Shown here piece by piece: positions 26,183 through 34,559 of a stretch of DNA of 64,000 nt. The first letter of the stretch is position 1, and every line of letters starts with the position of its first letter. Made by a program: the position numbers and the translations under genes. The DNA lies in the NCBI RefSeq assembly GCF_002940665.1, contig NZ_MIGY01000002.1, positions 496,001 through 560,000 of the forward strand, written 5' to 3'. The notes below the pieces were generated by a model. The model did no database searches. It saw nothing but the letters and a program-made list of their open reading frames with translations, and was not told where the DNA came from. The stretch comes from Xanthomonas arboricola (GTDB taxonomy: Bacteria; Pseudomonadota; Gammaproteobacteria; Xanthomonadales; Xanthomonadaceae).

Positions 26183-28093
26183 TCATACCGAATCCCTTAG
26201 CAGCGTTATCGCGAGCGCCTTCGCAGTGCGGTTCGGTACCGCATTGCCGATCTGCTTGGTGATCTCGGTGGCATTGCCGGCGAAGTCGTAGACCTCGCCC
26301 TCGTCGTCGAAGGACGTCGCGCGCGCCAGCTCTCGCCAATGCAGCATCCGGTAGTTGATGTCGATGCGGACCTCGTCGCATACCTGCGTGGCCGGCTGAG
26401 CCAGGCCCAGTTCGCCACGGTTGGCACCGGTGATTGTCGGCAGCGGTTCGTCCATGCCATGGGTGCGCGTGTCGCCGTGGTGAGTCACCGGCAGGGCGAA
26501 TGCTAGCGATTCGGATGTTGTGATGGTCGGCAGAGGGTCGGTTGCGCTGCGCATGTCGCGCGTGCGGCCTATGCCTACGTTGCCCCGCATGACGATCGGC
26601 TGGGCGATGGCCACTTCGTTGGAGCCGGTCAACGCGGGCACCGGCGCGTCGGGATTGAGGATGCGGCTTGCCGGATCGCGACCATCGCTGTCCCCATGGC
26701 CGGCGCGCGTCAGCACCGGTTCGGCCAGTCCGAAGCGCGCTTTCGTGGTCACGCTGGGCACGGGCTCGCTCACCGCAGCGGCGGTTAGTCCGGAACCGCC
26801 GCCGTAGTAGGGCGCCACCAGTGGCATAGCAACCGCCTGATCGCCGCTCTTTGCGGTGGTGACTGTGCGCAACGGATCTTCAGCACTGCGCGGCGGTGCC
26901 TTGTTGCTGCTGTTCGACACCGGGACGATCAACGGGTCAGCGAGGAAGCCGCCGCCGGCCGTGCAGATCGTGGGCAGCGGCTCATCGATAGGACGCGAGG
27001 TGCGCCCGCCATCGCTGTTGGTGCGCATCACGATCAACGGCTCCACGAGCTGGGGACGTGCACAGCCAGGACGCGCTCCGCCAGCGCCGCCCGTGGTGAT
27101 GGTTGGCAGTGGCTGGTCGAGATCTCGCGCGACGCCACCGCTGGCCGTGGCCAACACGATCCCCATGCCATCCGGCGCGACCAGACCGCGTTCGATCGCC
27201 TCGGCGCGCGGGAATGTCAGGCGCGGCAGGCCACCATCGAGCAGTGTCTGGAGCGCTTCGACGTAGGGGGCTGGCCAGCTGTATTTCACCGCTCCTGCCA
27301 ATATCCGGCGGATCGTGTTGGGCTTCAGCGGCTTCTTGCGAGTGAAGATGCTGGCGCCGGTCATGCTCCAGTCGATGACCTCGCGCGCGCCGCGCCACTT
27401 TGCGCGCGTGCCGACCAGATCAGAAGAAGCTGCACGGGCGTGCGATGGCTCTGGCCATTCCAGTGGTCCGCGATCGCTGCGGCCGATCAGGAAGAAGCGG
27501 CGCCGCGTGGTCGGGTCGCCATAGTCCGCGCAACAGAGAATGCGCCAATCCAGGCGGAAGCCGATCGCTTCGAGCGCGGCTACCCATGCGCGGAAGTACT
27601 CGCCCTTGCGGCTCGGAATCGGCCGGCCGGTCACCAGCGAACACGGACCCCAGTCCATGAACTCGGGCACGTTCTCGACTTCCAGGCGCTTGACCCGCAA
27701 CTCGGTGCACCAACGCACCACGTGCCACGGATCCATGCGCTGCTGGTCGTGCACGGGCCGGCCGCCGCGAGCGCGGCTGTGGAAGACACACGACGGCGCC
27801 GCGATAAGCAGGTCCAGATAGCCCTCGGGCACGTGATCCAGCGGCAACGCCGTTTCCAGATTCGCGCAGGCAATGCGAGCTGCGTGTTCCGGATGGTTGC
27901 GTCGGTTGGTCTCGATCGCGACATCCCAGTGGTTCACGCCCACCAGCTTCATTCGCAGGCCGAGCTCGCGCACGGCGCGTGCCACTCCGTTACTCATGCC
28001 GCCGGCGCCGCAGAACAGGTCGGCCACCAGCAGCGGGCGCGTGCGCCCGCGTGGTTGCACCTCGATGTTTGCGGGGTAGGAGCCGTCAGCCAC
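26183..28093 (-). CDS. Phage DNA (cytosine-5-)-methyltransferase with repeated target-recognition region
   Basis: 636 residues. C5-methyltransferase motifs: I DLFCGAGGMS (25-34), IV/catalytic APSC with Cys102, VI EVENVPEF (138-145), VIII TTRRRFFLIG (195-204), IX-X near the C-terminus (FAGNATEITKQIGNAVP). The usual PPC catalytic triplet reads PSC, a variant common in phage enzymes. Between VIII and IX, residues 325-558 hold seven degenerate repeats of the form D-x-PLPTITT spaced 30-45 residues apart, where a typical enzyme has one. Likely role: modification of phage DNA against host restriction. Target sequence cannot be deduced. Confidence 0.9.
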   Translation of the reverse strand: MADGSYPANIEVQPRGRTRPLLVADLFCGAGGMSNGVARAVRELGLRMKLVGVNHWDVAIETNRRNHPEHAARIACANLETALPLDHVPEGYLDLLIAAPSCVFHSRARGGRPVHDQQRMDPWHVVRWCTELRVKRLEVENVPEFMDWGPCSLVTGRPIPSRKGEYFRAWVAALEAIGFRLDWRILCCADYGDPTTRRRFFLIGRSDRGPLEWPEPSHARAASSDLVGTRAKWRGAREVIDWSMTGASIFTRKKPLKPNTIRRILAGAVKYSWPAPYVEALQTLLDGGLPRLTFPRAEAIERGLVAPDGMGIVLATASGGVARDLDQPLPTITTGGAGGARPGCARPQLVEPLIVMRTNSDGGRTSRPIDEPLPTICTAGGGFLADPLIVPVSNSSNKAPPRSAEDPLRTVTTAKSGDQAVAMPLVAPYYGGGSGLTAAAVSEPVPSVTTKARFGLAEPVLTRAGHGDSDGRDPASRILNPDAPVPALTGSNEVAIAQPIVMRGNVGIGRTRDMRSATDPLPTITTSESLAFALPVTHHGDTRTHGMDEPLPTITGANRGELGLAQPATQVCDEVRIDINYRMLHWRELARATSFDDEGEVYDFAGNATEITKQIGNAVPNRTAKALAITLLRDSV

Positions 28094-28244
28094 CGCGAGC
28101 CTCCCGCTGCGCTTTGTCGCGCAGCTGCTGCAGCGCCGGCAGGTGGGTGAGTCGGATCAGTTCATCGCTGGTGGCCGCTTCGCGCGCGCGGCTCAAAGCC
28201 CAGTCCAGTGCGGCGAGCTTGTCGTTCGGGTGGAGATTGGTCAT
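28086..28244 (-). CDS. Small hypothetical phage protein
   Basis: 52 residues, helical, overlapping the methyltransferase start by 8 bp. No motif recognised; spacing and strand support membership of the left operon. Confidence 0.55.
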   Translation of the reverse strand: MTNLHPNDKLAALDWALSRAREAATSDELIRLTHLPALQQLRDKAQREARGG

Positions 28245-28276
28245 GGCAGAATCGGCTCCAAGTGCATGGGGGTCGA

Positions 28277-28885
28277 ATGAGCAATGTGACGTTGTGGTCG
28301 TGGGCCGTTCATAGGTGCGCGGTCTTGGAGACGGGCTGCGAAGTGGATTGGGATGCCTGGGCGGCTGCGGCTGGCTGGTTCGGCGCCCTGGGGGGCTGGG
28401 CAGCTGCTGTCGCAACAGTTCTCGCGGTCGTCCTGCCTTATCGCCGCGATGTCAAACGATCGCGATACCGCGCATATGTAGCGATGAAGTCTTTCAGAGA
28501 AAGCCTCGGCCGCTTGTCGCGTAGGCTTCGCGCGATCTCCAGCATTCGGAACCACCTCACTACCGACCTTCACCAGCTCGAGGCAGCAGATCTGGATGCC
28601 ATCTTCGGGATGGAGTTGGAGGCTCCGCTGTTCGATATGGAACCAGAGTTGGACGACGTAATGAACGCCGTCGCCTTGCTTAGGTATCACGTCAACACCT
28701 GGCAGCAGTTTGTTGCCATGCTGAAAATTGGCGCTGACGATCCATGGTCGCCCAAACGAGGGTTGTCGGAACGGATCAACGATATGGCACCGCTGTTCGA
28801 CGAACTGGCTGGCGAAATTCAGAAAGCCATCGCAACCGTCGAAGGAGCTATCGACAGAATCAAGTTTCGACCTGGCCGGCTCTAA
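28277..28885 (+). CDS. Putative moron: membrane-anchored helical protein
   Basis: 202 residues from ATG 28277. After a short N-terminus a hydrophobic segment (GALGGWAAAVATVLAVVLPY) is followed by a basic stop-transfer (RRDVKRSRYR) and a long helical cytoplasmic domain. It is on the plus strand inside the leftward operon and so needs its own promoter, the hallmark of a moron expressed in the lysogen. A possible role in exclusion or defence is only inferred from context. Confidence 0.65.
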   Translation: MSNVTLWSWAVHRCAVLETGCEVDWDAWAAAAGWFGALGGWAAAVATVLAVVLPYRRDVKRSRYRAYVAMKSFRESLGRLSRRLRAISSIRNHLTTDLHQLEAADLDAIFGMELEAPLFDMEPELDDVMNAVALLRYHVNTWQQFVAMLKIGADDPWSPKRGLSERINDMAPLFDELAGEIQKAIATVEGAIDRIKFRPGRL

Positions 28886-28920
28886 GCGATCTTTCTTCAC
28901 ATCCGGGACGTTAGCGAAGC

Positions 28921-29187
28921 TCACGCAATTTTCTCCACACGTTCGAGCGCGGCCAGGTCGATGTCGTCCACGCGGTCACGCAGGATCCGGCAGGCGCGGC
29001 GCAGACGCTGTGCGATGTAGGCGCGCGGTTCGGCGTAGGTGAATTGCAAGGTGGACATGTGGATCGCACCGCGGTGGTCGCGGCGGAACAGTTGCCAGGT
29101 CACAGCGTTGCCGCTGTCATCGGGCGTGCGGCCCCAGCACAAGCCGCGTTTGCGCTTCGGCGCGCGGCGGGTGAGGTGGCGAGTCAT
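28921..29187 (-). CDS. Hypothetical basic phage protein
   Basis: 88 residues; AAGGAGCTCCCGC precedes the ATG. The N-terminal third is strongly basic (TRRAPKRKRGLCWGR), the C-terminal third is a charged helix. Overlaps the upstream zinc-finger gene by 4 bp. No family recognised. Confidence 0.6.
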   Translation of the reverse strand: MTRHLTRRAPKRKRGLCWGRTPDDSGNAVTWQLFRRDHRGAIHMSTLQFTYAEPRAYIAQRLRRACRILRDRVDDIDLAALERVEKIA

Positions 29188-29564
29188 GCGGGAGCTCCTT
29201 CGCAGATTTCGATAACCCGGTGGAGGTCTTCGTCCGACATCCATCCGATGTGGCATTCGCGTGCATCCAGACCGGTGCGTTCGCGCAGCCAGGCGTAGGC
29301 ATCTTTTCGCTTCATACCGCCCGACTTCCAACGTGGGTCAAAGGCCTCGTGCGCGCGCATCTTGAGTTGCCGCGTTGCCGCGTTGGCGAGGCGACCCATG
29401 CGCTTCTCGGTGCCTGGATGGCACCCCGACCACGCGCGGCACGGCATGCATGCCCACAGTGGTTTCTCGAATAGGTCGGGGCGGTGCGGATACACCTCTC
29501 GGCCGGTCACGAGCTCATCGTCCTGGCCGCAGTAGGGGCAGGGGCGCGGATTAGAACGGTTCAA
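29184..29564 (-). CDS. DUF3268 zinc-finger phage protein
   Basis: 126 residues. CPYCG near residue 9 and CMPC near 39 form a zinc ribbon; GCHPGTEKRMGRLANAATRQ and the later HEAFDPRWKSG match the DUF3268 pattern. The start is the TTG at 29564: it overlaps the preceding stop codon (TTGA) and has GAGGA seven bases upstream, whereas the first in-frame ATG would begin 15 codons earlier within the neighbour. Confidence 0.7.
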   Translation of the reverse strand: MNRSNPRPCPYCGQDDELVTGREVYPHRPDLFEKPLWACMPCRAWSGCHPGTEKRMGRLANAATRQLKMRAHEAFDPRWKSGGMKRKDAYAWLRERTGLDARECHIGWMSDEDLHRVIEICEGAPA

Positions 29565-29791
29565 GCGGCATTCCTCAGCAGGTGAGTGCGCTGCACCGGG
29601 CCGTGCCACAGCGCAGCGACGTTGTTGAGATGGATCTGCTCGGGATCACGGCGGATCGGTGCGAGCCTGGTCTGGGCCCGCTTGATGTCGTTCCGGCAAA
29701 GCACACAGACGTTGAGCACGCGGCCGTTCTGCGTCGGGAACTCGGCTTCATCAAGACGCCGCGTGCAGCTCGTGCAGGTGCGCAACATCAC
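29561..29791 (-). CDS. Small four-cysteine phage protein
   Basis: 76 residues with CTSC near 6-9 and CVLC near 29-32, a probable zinc ribbon similar to HNH-associated small phage proteins but without HNH residues. Overlaps both neighbours by 4 bp. Confidence 0.6.
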   Translation of the reverse strand: MMLRTCTSCTRRLDEAEFPTQNGRVLNVCVLCRNDIKRAQTRLAPIRRDPEQIHLNNVAALWHGPVQRTHLLRNAA

Positions 29792-31581
29792 GCGGCCTGC
29801 TGGTAGCTGGCCGTGGCCGCGCGGGCGAACACCTGCTGCATTGCGCTGAACATGGCCGGCAACTGGGCCGCGTCGTACAGCTTCGAGGCGCGCTCGATGG
29901 TCACCGGCATGAAGCCCAGCTGCGCCAGGCCATCAGCGGTGATCGTCAGCGGTGCGATCTTTGCGTTGATGTCGCCGAGCTTGATGAGCACGACCTGGGC
30001 GGGTGCCGGCGTGGCCAATGACTTCACCGCCTGAGAGAGAGCAGGGGAGAGGGCAGCAGGAGCCGCAGCCACCGGTCCCGGTGCCGGTGCCGACAGTACG
30101 GCCGGGGCGGGAGCAGCAGCGGCGGGCGCCGGCGCAGCTGCTGCGTTACGTGCTGCTTCGGCCTGGGCATCGGCGCGACGCTGCGCTTCCTCGCGCTCCT
30201 GCTGCTCGCGCGCCAGCTTGGCCGCTTCCTCCTGACGGATCTTCTCGCGCTGCGCTTCCAGCCGCTGCTCGTCGACACGCTTCTGCTCCGTGATGCGCGC
30301 GGTGATCAGGTTGCGCAGATCCTCCGGCGACTTCGTGGCGCACAGCTGCACGCGGTCATGGAACAGGCCGGCGAACGTGCCCATTTCCATTTCCAGCACG
30401 CGCACGTTCGCGCGCACACGCTCGGCCTGCTGGCTGGCGGCGATCTTGGCGTTTGCTGCAGCGGTACCGACGGCATCCTGCATGCTGCTGATCGACTTCT
30501 TGCCCTTGATCACCGCGCCGATGTCGGCCTGCAGCGAAGCCGGTACCGCCAGCGCATGCGCATCGAGTCCCGCGTTGATCGATGCGTAGTGATCCCGCAC
30601 TGCCTGCACGCTGTTGGCGACGATCTGCGCGCGACGGTTCTGCTTCTCAGCCTTGACGGCGTTCTCCAGCACCAGTCGTGCAGCACGGATCGTTTCTCTG
30701 ACGGACCCAGCGGTGCGGAGCAGGGCATCGATGTCGACCATCTCGCCCAGGGTGCTATCGGTGGCGGCAGTAATACGATCCTCCGCCTCGGAGCATGCCT
30801 TGACCGCGGCCTCGGCATCCGCGAAGTCCTGATCCGTCCGTAGCTGCTCGGCGCGAGGCAGCTGGGCAAGGAATGCCTCGGCGTTGGCTTTGAACGCGTC
30901 CATGTTGGAGGCCAACACGCGGCCCTCGACACGGATGGCCAGCGCACCAAAGCCGGCGATGGGCGCCGCGACTGGTTCAGCCTTGGCCGGAGTGAGCTCG
31001 AATGCGGCCACATCGGCCTCGAACTGCTCCCAGCCAGCGACCAGCTCGGCGCGCAGCGCGGCGTCGCTGGCGTACCAGCAGTGCCGTTCCTCGACCAACT
31101 CATCGCCGTTCCACTTCGACGCCATGAACAGCACACGCGCCGCGCCGGACACCAGAAGCTGCTGCTCCATCTGCACCTGGTAATGCTTTGGCAGGCCCCA
31201 GCCGTTGCCCTCGTCACGCATGCAGGCACGCAAGTCGTTGTTGAGGCTCTTGTGCTCGAACGCGGTTTCCTCGAGCAGCGTCAGGCCGTCGAAGCTGGCC
31301 GAGTACTTGCCCTCGGTGCCGACGCACGGGTACAGATCCTCGCCGATGATCTGCTCTGCGATCGGGCGCGCCAGCGCTTCGTAGCGGTGGCCATCGGCAA
31401 AGCGCTGCAGGGTGGCGTCGTCGTGTTCCTCACCGATGCCGGTGGCGACTTCGCGCACCAGCTGCGCGCGCGTCTTGTACGGGCTGCAGCCAAGCATCGC
31501 CGGCGCGTCGCTGGCGTTGAGGTGGGTCGCGCGATGCGAGTGCCACTCGGCAGAACCCTGAATCAGGTCAACGGTTTTCAT
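29788..31581 (-). CDS. YqaJ-type viral exonuclease with long coiled-coil extension
   Basis: 597 residues from ATG 31581. Residues 1-200 are a lambda-exonuclease-like YqaJ domain: GSAEWHSHRATHLNASDAPAML with the SA-type start motif, then SASFDGLT (active-site Asp) and AFEHKS (Glu and Lys of the PD-(D/E)XK site), then HYQVQMEQQLLVSG. This digests one strand of dsDNA ends for recombination. The remaining ~400 residues are unusual: long helices, a Glu/Arg/Gln-rich coiled coil and an Ala/Pro linker. The partner annealase gene overlaps by 4 bp. Confidence 0.88.
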   Translation of the reverse strand: MKTVDLIQGSAEWHSHRATHLNASDAPAMLGCSPYKTRAQLVREVATGIGEEHDDATLQRFADGHRYEALARPIAEQIIGEDLYPCVGTEGKYSASFDGLTLLEETAFEHKSLNNDLRACMRDEGNGWGLPKHYQVQMEQQLLVSGAARVLFMASKWNGDELVEERHCWYASDAALRAELVAGWEQFEADVAAFELTPAKAEPVAAPIAGFGALAIRVEGRVLASNMDAFKANAEAFLAQLPRAEQLRTDQDFADAEAAVKACSEAEDRITAATDSTLGEMVDIDALLRTAGSVRETIRAARLVLENAVKAEKQNRRAQIVANSVQAVRDHYASINAGLDAHALAVPASLQADIGAVIKGKKSISSMQDAVGTAAANAKIAASQQAERVRANVRVLEMEMGTFAGLFHDRVQLCATKSPEDLRNLITARITEQKRVDEQRLEAQREKIRQEEAAKLAREQQEREEAQRRADAQAEAARNAAAAPAPAAAAPAPAVLSAPAPGPVAAAPAALSPALSQAVKSLATPAPAQVVLIKLGDINAKIAPLTITADGLAQLGFMPVTIERASKLYDAAQLPAMFSAMQQVFARAATASYQQAA

Positions 31582-32510
31582 GCTTTCTCTCCTTGGCCCG
31601 GGGCATCCCAATCGATAGGACCCGCATCGGCGTCTGCGCCGGTTTCGGTGGTTTCGTCAGCGACGTCTTCAGCCTGGTCGAAAGCCTCGATCGCGATCAT
31701 TTGCTCTTCGGTGAGCGAGCCCTTGGTCTTCACCATGTTGATGATCTGGCTGGCAGTCTTCTTGCCGGCCTTGATCAGCTCACCCCACGCAGATAGGTTC
31801 TCCGCGAACTTGTCGACCGGGTAGGCGGCAAGCTCGGTGGCGATCTGCTTGGGTGCCTGCTCTTGGCGGATCGGCGCCGCTTCGCCTTCGAGGACTCGAC
31901 CTTCCATTTCTTCGGCAGTGGGCTGCGCACCTACGGCCTCCGGAAACGCCTTGCGCAGCGCTAGCGCCTCGGCGCACTTCTCGATCTGACCAAAGGGGCG
32001 CTTCTTCCACATCGCATTCGGTGCATCGCTGTCGCGCTTCTGCGTGGCGTAGCTCTCCAGCCAATAGGCCTTCGCCGAGTAGCGCACCGGGTTGCCAGCG
32101 ACCAGGCGGTACACCGCGACGCTGCACCACTCGGGATAACGCACGCGAACGCCCCCGAGGGTTTCTTCGATGGTCGGCCCGAAGGTTGCTTCATCCTGCC
32201 CTGCGTATTCGCCAGTGCGGTGCGCCTTGGTGCGATACAACTCGATGCCGGGCATGATCACGTCGCGCATGCCCGCTGGACTGATCAGGCGATTGCCTTG
32301 CTTCTTCTCCGGCACCCACATCGGGACGATGTGCACGGGCTTTGTCATCGGGTCCAGCGCACCAGCGCGGCAGTACGCCAGCACCATGTCGACCGATTCA
32401 TCGGTGGCGCCGGGGTACAGGCTGGTCTTCAGCGCGGTGCGAATCGCCTCGGCCTGTTCTGCGTTAATCAGCTGTCCGCCGCTCGGCTTGATCTGTGCAA
32501 CTGCGTTCAC
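31578..32510 (-). CDS. bet: Bet/RecT-family single-strand annealing protein
   Basis: 310 residues. Anneals complementary single strands made by the adjacent YqaJ exonuclease. Family landmarks: MVLAYCRAGALDPMTKPVHI, then VIMPGIELYRTKAHRTGEYAG, then CSVAVYRLVAGNPVRY. The start is GTG 32510, preceded by AGGAG at 6-base spacing; in-frame upstream sequence belongs to a gene-free leader. The C-terminal ~100 residues, rich in Glu and Asp, are variable, as usual for the family. Confidence 0.9.
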   Translation of the reverse strand: MNAVAQIKPSGGQLINAEQAEAIRTALKTSLYPGATDESVDMVLAYCRAGALDPMTKPVHIVPMWVPEKKQGNRLISPAGMRDVIMPGIELYRTKAHRTGEYAGQDEATFGPTIEETLGGVRVRYPEWCSVAVYRLVAGNPVRYSAKAYWLESYATQKRDSDAPNAMWKKRPFGQIEKCAEALALRKAFPEAVGAQPTAEEMEGRVLEGEAAPIRQEQAPKQIATELAAYPVDKFAENLSAWGELIKAGKKTASQIINMVKTKGSLTEEQMIAIEAFDQAEDVADETTETGADADAGPIDWDAPGQGEKA

Positions 32511-33054
32511 TGCAATCTCCTGCCGGCGGCGCCGGCGTGTTGTCGATGGGTGGAGGGGCCGGTAGTGCAATTCCGGCTTGACGGGACTCAAACCCGCCTA
32601 CGTTTAACGGTCACGGCGCGTCATTTCGCCAGCATCAACCGGGTCTGCCGGTTCCGCCGTCACCAGCGGATTCGCTTTCGCTACCAGCCCCGAACTACAT
32701 CGGGGGTTCTTTCCCGGACGTGAGCGCATCACCACTGCGCATTCCCTCCATAGCGGAGCGGCCTGGTCTTCGATACGCAAGACATGGACGCTCGTTGATC
32801 GCAAGCCGCTCCGCGATGGATAGAGGCCGGTCTTTCCCGGCGGTCAGCGGCGTTGCATCCGCATCACTCGTTCACCCATGAGCTTTCGCTGGGGCCGGTC
32901 TTTCCCGGCTGCATAGGATTTCGCCTCCCGCTCCTTCTCGCGCACATGTCGGCGGTGCGTGCGGTTCCCTTCCTGCCTTTAACGTCTGACCTTCGAGAGT
33001 CAATGCGCGGTGCGATCGCGTCCGTGGACACCTGCCACGGATCAGGGTTTGGGA
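32511..33054 (-). other. 544-bp gene-free structured leader upstream of bet, with three reiterated hairpins
   Basis: No convincing gene on either strand, although the surrounding operon has overlapping genes. On the operon strand GCCGG-GAAAGA-CCGGC hairpins occur at 32894-32909 and 32826-32841, with a degenerate third copy at 32707-32717. Other elements: a 7-bp hairpin at 33021-33041, GNRA-capped AGC-GAAA-GCT near 32882, and a T-arm-like stem-loop (GCGGG-TTTGAGT-CCCGT) near 32581-32597. The repeats also translate as short PGKTG/PGKN peptides in broken frames, reminiscent of prophage Ash/Icd-like proteins. Either a structured RNA or a decayed or multi-peptide gene. Confidence 0.55.
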
Positions 33055-33333
33055 TCAGGCCGCGTCGGAAAGCGGGCGGTCTTCGACCTTGCGGTAGGGC
33101 CAGCGCACCGGATCGGCCTTGATCACCTTGTTGAAGTGGCCGCCCTTCGACTCGGCCGCCTGCAGCGCGGCGTAGTCCTCAGCGGTGAAGTTGTCGTAGT
33201 GGTAGAGCGAGGTGATCTCGCCCTTCCAGTTCTTGAAGCGCACGGCCAACGTCTGGCTGGTGGCGTCGTGGCCGATTGCCGCGATCTGGCGGCTTTCCAC
33301 GTCAATCAGCGGGATGCGGATGGGCGCGTTCAT
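33055..33333 (-). CDS. KTSC-domain phage protein
   Basis: 92 residues with the KTSC layout: SRQIAAIGHDATSQTLAVRF, then YHYDNFTAEDYAALQAAES and GGHFNKVIK. KTSC domains are common in phage early regions and some RNA-associated proteins; function unproven. Overlaps the upstream gene by 4 bp. Confidence 0.8.
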   Translation of the reverse strand: MNAPIRIPLIDVESRQIAAIGHDATSQTLAVRFKNWKGEITSLYHYDNFTAEDYAALQAAESKGGHFNKVIKADPVRWPYRKVEDRPLSDAA

Positions 33334-33932
33334 GCGGCAGCCTTCTTGCCGGCGTCGATCAGGCTTGCGGCTTCGGCAGCTGCTGCCGCGCTGTCCTGCG
33401 CATCGAGCGTGTCGCTGCCTTCGCTGAGGTCTTCGTCAGCGGCTTGGCGAGCTGGTGGAGTGATCGTTACCTGCACCTCTCGGCGCTGCATGTGACACAG
33501 CAGCCCTGATTCGTCGGTGTCCGGATGGGCGATGAGCGTGAACTTGATGCCCACGCTGCCACCATCCAGCAGCTTGAAGCCGATGTTCTTGAGCTTCGCA
33601 TCGACCAGCACGATCGGGTCTTCGAGGCCAAGGCCATTGCTGATCTGCGCCTCATACCCTGGGTATTCGCCGGACCACGACGTCTCCAGCTGGGAGAAGC
33701 GCACGGCCGTCAGATCATCCTTATTCTTGGCCTGCAACAGAGATCCCTGATCGCCGGACGTGGGCGCGCGGTACAGTGCTTCACGCAAACCGGGCTGGAA
33801 GTCGTTGAGCACTTCGCTGCTGGCGACCACTTCAAGGGTGATCGAGCCACCGGGCACGATCTCCGGCCCGTGCTTCTCCGAAGTGGGGTTGAACTTGACC
33901 ACCTTTGCGGTGGCCTCTCGTAGTTGGAACAT
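33330..33932 (-). CDS. Hypothetical phage recombination-region protein
   Basis: 200 residues from ATG 33932. Beta-rich, starting FQLREATAKVVKFNPTSEKHG, with an acidic, alanine-rich tail. It resembles conserved proteins encoded beside RecT-type genes in related phages; an ssDNA-related role is a guess from context only. I recognise no motif. Confidence 0.65.
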   Translation of the reverse strand: MFQLREATAKVVKFNPTSEKHGPEIVPGGSITLEVVASSEVLNDFQPGLREALYRAPTSGDQGSLLQAKNKDDLTAVRFSQLETSWSGEYPGYEAQISNGLGLEDPIVLVDAKLKNIGFKLLDGGSVGIKFTLIAHPDTDESGLLCHMQRREVQVTITPPARQAADEDLSEGSDTLDAQDSAAAAAEAASLIDAGKKAAA

Positions 33933-33970
33933 GGAAAACCTCGTCGGTGGTGCCGGCGGACCGGCGGGGA

Positions 33971-34225
33971 TCAGCGGATGCCGCGTCGCGGCTGTTCCGG
34001 AAAATCGGGCGTGCTGCCGGTGGCCGGCGGCGACTGGTCGCGGTGCGCGCTCGCACGGGCGTTGCACCAGCTCTCGGGCAGATGCAGCGCCAGGAAAAAA
34101 GCGATCGTGTGGAGCGCTTGGGCGATCAGAGCGGCGTTGCGGCTATAGGAAAGGCAGCCAAACGCCACCAGCACGACAACCAACACGCACAGCCACGCAA
34201 AGCTGGTGTAACGGCGGCCGGTCAC
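33971..34225 (-). CDS. Small phage membrane protein
   Basis: 84 residues from a GTG that overlaps the stop codon of the 40-residue upstream gene (GTGA). One strong hydrophobic segment (FAWLCVLVVVLVAFGCL) and a weaker second helix, then a Pro/Arg-rich tail. Function unknown. Confidence 0.5.
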   Translation of the reverse strand: MTGRRYTSFAWLCVLVVVLVAFGCLSYSRNAALIAQALHTIAFFLALHLPESWCNARASAHRDQSPPATGSTPDFPEQPRRGIR

Positions 34226-34344
34226 AGGAATACCGCCTGGGCCAGCAGCGTCAGCACAGCGCCCACAACCATGCAAACGATCGCGAACGGAATGTCCTCG
34301 CGCAGCATGTGACGCTGGAACTCCTTCTCATCCATCTCGTCCAT
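34222..34344 (-). CDS. 40-residue single-pass membrane peptide
   Basis: Begins MDEMDEKEFQRHM and has one hydrophobic helix (FAIVCMVVGAVLTLLAQAVFL split at the end). Its ATG shares a base with the upstream stop (TGATG) and its stop overlaps the next GTG (GTGA), so it is embedded in a translationally coupled chain. Too short for routine gene calling. Function unknown. Confidence 0.65.
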   Translation of the reverse strand: MDEMDEKEFQRHMLREDIPFAIVCMVVGAVLTLLAQAVFL

Positions 34345-34559
34345 CACGCAGCCTCCGGGCCGTCGAAGTAGGTCGTTGCCGACTCGTCCGGATCGCGCAC
34401 GTGCTGCGATGCCTGCACACGCAGAGGGCGCACGTTGTCGGGATTGAAGGTGCGTACCAGCTGCGCCACGGTGATCGCGCCATAACCGCGATCAAGCGCG
34501 ATGTCGCGCACCAGGTCCGCGCCGCGCGCAGCGGTGGGGAAGGGAATGACGGCGCTCAT
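34344..34559 (-). CDS. Hypothetical small phage protein
   Basis: 71 residues; FPTAARGADLVRDIALDRGY at the N-terminus, a short helix-turn-like centre and an acidic tail. Overlaps the upstream gene by 4 bp. No family recognised. Confidence 0.55.
   Translation of the reverse strand: MSAVIPFPTAARGADLVRDIALDRGYGAITVAQLVRTFNPDNVRPLRVQASQHVRDPDESATTYFDGPEAA

Noticed and set aside
28241..28924. Minus-strand frame of 227 codons
   Set aside because: Its product lacks a fold; the plus-strand frame has a membrane anchor and a regular helical domain.
32581..32650. Possible tRNA in the structured leader
   Set aside because: Only a T-arm-like stem-loop and partial acceptor pairing are found; there is no anticodon arm.
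32604..32804. 66-codon minus-strand frame with TTG start inside the leader
   Set aside because: Third-position GC is low for this genome, there is no ribosome-binding site and the frame is broken upstream. Kept only as part of the leader discussion.
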